Assembly (NCBI GenBank): GCA_946618745.1
Contig: CAMOLN010000029.1
Location: forward strand, 1 to 8,299
Direction of reading: 5' to 3'
Length of the DNA: 8,299 nt
Origin: an uncultured Alphaproteobacteria bacterium
GTDB lineage: Bacteria; Pseudomonadota; Alphaproteobacteria; RF32; CAG-239
The position numbers and the translations under genes were made by a program. The notes beneath the pieces are model-generated. The model was given only the letters and a program-made list of their open reading frames with translations. It made no database searches and was not told where the DNA came from. Shown here piece after piece: positions 6,094 to 8,299 of this stretch. Every line of letters begins with the position of its first letter. The stretch's first letter is position 1.

Positions 6094-8299
6094 GTGAAAA
6101 AAATTATAATTGGTTTCTTGCTGGTCTTATTTTTATCCCTGGGCGGAATTGCTTTTTATTTAATAAACACCGACTGGGTCAGTCAACATCGCGAAAAAAT
6201 AGCCGAGCAATTTTATAATTCCACCGGAAAAGTTATTCGCTTTGACGGCAATATAGGTTTTCGCTTTTTTCCCACCCCTTATTTACACGCTAATAATGTA
6301 AAAATATTCCATAACGAAAACATTAATAACAAACCTTTTGCCGAAATTCGCGCCCTTGATGCCGAATTGGCTTTAAAACCTCTTTTCAAAAAAGAATTTG
6401 AAATAACCAAAATGGAATTAAAAGGTGCCGTTTTCAATATTGATTGGGACAATGGTTTTAGCTGGCAAAGCGATTTAAGTCCGGATCAAAAACAACTTAT
6501 GGAAAACGATAAACTAAGCCTCAGCAACACCCTCATCAAAGATGGGGAAGTAATTTTTGAATCTGCGACGAATGACTTATCATTTCACCTTAAAAACCTT
6601 AATGGCGAAATATCCGCCGAAAGCATGTTCGGTCCTTTTCGCATGGAAGGAAATTATGTCAATGGTAATTCACCCGAAGGTTTTGCTTTAACCATCGGCA
6701 GGTTGTCAGAATCTTCCTCAACTCCCTTAAATATTGTAATAACCCATCCATCCTCAGCCAGTTATATCCGCTTTGACGGAACCTTTCAAAGCACCAACAA
6801 AGTTCTTAATGGTAATGTCATTGTAGAATCCGAAAACTTAAGCAAATTTATCAACTCCAATATTCCGTCTTTTAAGATCCCGAATAAATATAACCTTAAA
6901 TCAGCACTTGGTTTTGACATTGAACTCAACCAACAAAATTTATCTTTAAGCAATATCGTGCTGAAATACGGTGATAAAACCACCGGTAGCGGTAATTTGC
7001 ACATGCCTCGCGATGTCGAGCAACCATTGATTGAAACAACTTTCAACTTCACAGATATTGATCTTAGTGTTATTCAATCAATTATCAAAGATTTTCTTTC
7101 CCAGAAAAACAACTTGAAAAACCTTCCTCAAACTTCTGTTGCCGGTGAAATTCACGCATTACGTATTCATCATGAAGAACAACAACTTCGTGATTTTGAA
7201 ATGTCTTTTGAATATGTTGAACAAGCCCTCAACATAAAAAAATCTAAAATACTTCTCCCGGGCAATACCGATCTTAGCACCTCCGGAAACATTTTTGTCG
7301 TCAATGATTTATTAAATTACAAAGGCAACGTTGATGTTCGTACCGAGAACCTGTCCCAAACATTAAAATGGTTGAACATTGAACCGAAACAAGTTACTCC
7401 TACCGTTTATAAAAACATGATACTCTCTGCACAATTTTCCGGTAATATTGATCGCTTTCAAATTGCTCCCTTCAAAATTACGCTCGATAAAAGCACTGTT
7501 ACTGGTGAAGCAGGAATAGTTTTAGGCGACAAAAAAGATATTATGGTAACAGCTCAAGCCGATTCAATTAATTTTGACAATTATATCAGTTCATTGCCCG
7601 ATGAAATCAAGCAAAAAAGTTGGCTAGAGCGAATACTCTATCGTTTTCAAAAAACTGACTTTCTTAATAATATAGATCTGGTCTTGGACACTAAAGCCGA
7701 TTTGATTATTTATGAAAATATGCCTTTTGAACATACAAAATTAAAAGGCAATATTCTTAACCAAGTTGCCGAAATAGAAAACTTTAGTATAGACAAAATC
7801 GCTAATTCCCAAATCGTCGCTCACGGAAAAATTTCCGGTTTTGGCAATATTCCCGTCTTTGACAATTTTAATTATAATATTCACAGCACTGATATAACTT
7901 CACTAATCAATAAATTAGAACTGAAAGTTCCCGATTTGGAATATAAACGTTTCAATAATCTTGATGCTACCGGCAGTCTTAACGGCGAATTAAACAAACT
8001 GACCGCTACCGCAAATATTACCATCGGCAATCTCCAAGCTGATTATTCCGGTGAAATAGTTAATCTCGAAAAAATTCCTGCTTTTAACGGATCTGTCAAC
8101 CTTAAACATCCGTCAATTAATCAGTTTTTAGAAAACATCCAGTCATCCTATTCTCCAACCATTGATAATCTGGGGCTTTTCCAATTCAAAGCTGATATTC
8201 AAGGATCTCTTACCGATTATAGTCTCAATAATATGAACATAAATATCGGACCGATTGATATCCAAGGAAAACTCTCTCTCGATACCATTAATGACAAAC
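6094..8299 (+). CDS. AsmA-family protein (partial, C-terminus beyond window)
   Basis: The frame starts with GTG at 6094, with AGAGGT 6 bases upstream and an in-frame TAA at 6067 that rules out an earlier start. It stays open for 735 codons to the window edge. Residues 4-24 form one membrane anchor (IIIGFLLVLFLSLGGIAFYL), after which almost the whole protein is predicted periplasmic beta-strand repeats. TGKVIRFDGNIGFRFFPTPYLHANNVKI (about 44-71) is the characteristic AsmA N-terminal motif, in which the short strand after FFPTP precedes repeated segments of the LSLSNIVLKYGD and GSGNL type. AsmA-like proteins (AsmA, TamB, YhdP relatives) are thought to form hydrophobic grooves that carry phospholipid between inner and outer membrane. 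Large members usually exceed 600 residues, so the length is normal. The gene is divergent from cdd, and I see no functional link to nucleoside salvage. Which AsmA subfamily it belongs to cannot be told from the part seen. Confidence 0.88.
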   Translation, partial: MKKIIIGFLLVLFLSLGGIAFYLINTDWVSQHREKIAEQFYNSTGKVIRFDGNIGFRFFPTPYLHANNVKIFHNENINNKPFAEIRALDAELALKPLFKKEFEITKMELKGAVFNIDWDNGFSWQSDLSPDQKQLMENDKLSLSNTLIKDGEVIFESATNDLSFHLKNLNGEISAESMFGPFRMEGNYVNGNSPEGFALTIGRLSESSSTPLNIVITHPSSASYIRFDGTFQSTNKVLNGNVIVESENLSKFINSNIPSFKIPNKYNLKSALGFDIELNQQNLSLSNIVLKYGDKTTGSGNLHMPRDVEQPLIETTFNFTDIDLSVIQSIIKDFLSQKNNLKNLPQTSVAGEIHALRIHHEEQQLRDFEMSFEYVEQALNIKKSKILLPGNTDLSTSGNIFVVNDLLNYKGNVDVRTENLSQTLKWLNIEPKQVTPTVYKNMILSAQFSGNIDRFQIAPFKITLDKSTVTGEAGIVLGDKKDIMVTAQADSINFDNYISSLPDEIKQKSWLERILYRFQKTDFLNNIDLVLDTKADLIIYENMPFEHTKLKGNILNQVAEIENFSIDKIANSQIVAHGKISGFGNIPVFDNFNYNIHSTDITSLINKLELKVPDLEYKRFNNLDATGSLNGELNKLTATANITIGNLQADYSGEIVNLEKIPAFNGSVNLKHPSINQFLENIQSSYSPTIDNLGLFQFKADIQGSLTDYSLNNMNINIGPIDIQGKLSLDTINDK

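Noticed and set aside
6786..7052. Minus-strand open frame of 88 codons
   Set aside because: It is antisense within the AsmA-family gene, which keeps an uninterrupted frame through this stretch.
1..8299. tRNA genes, CRISPR arrays, insertion sequences
   Set aside because: No cloverleaf-type sequence, regularly spaced repeats or transposase-like frame was found on reading either strand.

Overview
The window is AT-rich and comes from a Gram-negative bacterium: it carries an AsmA-family envelope protein, a lipoprotein signal peptide and type IV secretion membrane proteins. I favour an uncultured, possibly host-associated alphaproteobacterium. This is an inference from the AT-rich codon use, the tandem VirB6/TrbL-like genes and the double-XRE regulator; no rRNA or other marker gene is present to confirm it.

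Left part (about 1-2225, minus strand): three tightly packed genes transcribed leftward. They are a 66-residue membrane-hairpin protein, a 555-residue polytopic VirB6/TrbL-like protein, and the first 122 residues of a second VirB6/TrbL-like protein whose N-terminus is a lipoprotein signal. The two large proteins share a CxxC motif followed by an AIWL(G/A)xRxLxxVS membrane segment, so they look like tandem paralogues in a type IV secretion or conjugation locus that continues beyond base 1.

Centre (2226-3462): a 211-base intergenic region rich in T-tracts separates that operon from a divergent gene on the plus strand. This gene encodes a regulator with two XRE-type helix-turn-helix domains and a C-terminal domain resembling a degenerate S24/LexA fold. 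It ends at a bidirectional intrinsic terminator shared with the convergent deoA.

Right-centre (3463-5959, minus strand): a compact pyrimidine-nucleoside salvage operon, cdd-deoC-deoA. Cytidine deaminase makes (deoxy)uridine, thymidine phosphorylase releases the base and (deoxy)ribose 1-phosphate, and deoxyribose-phosphate aldolase splits deoxyribose 5-phosphate into acetaldehyde and glyceraldehyde 3-phosphate. The phosphopentomutase (deoB) that links the last two steps is not in the window.

Right end (5960-8299): a divergent promoter region with repeated TGCAAA motifs and a small inverted repeat leads into an AsmA-family gene on the plus strand. That gene starts with GTG and runs off the window after 735 codons.

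No RNA gene, CRISPR array, insertion sequence or attachment site could be supported. The most unusual parts are the tandem VirB6-like genes with their small overlapping partner, and the repeat-bearing control region between them and the double-XRE regulator.
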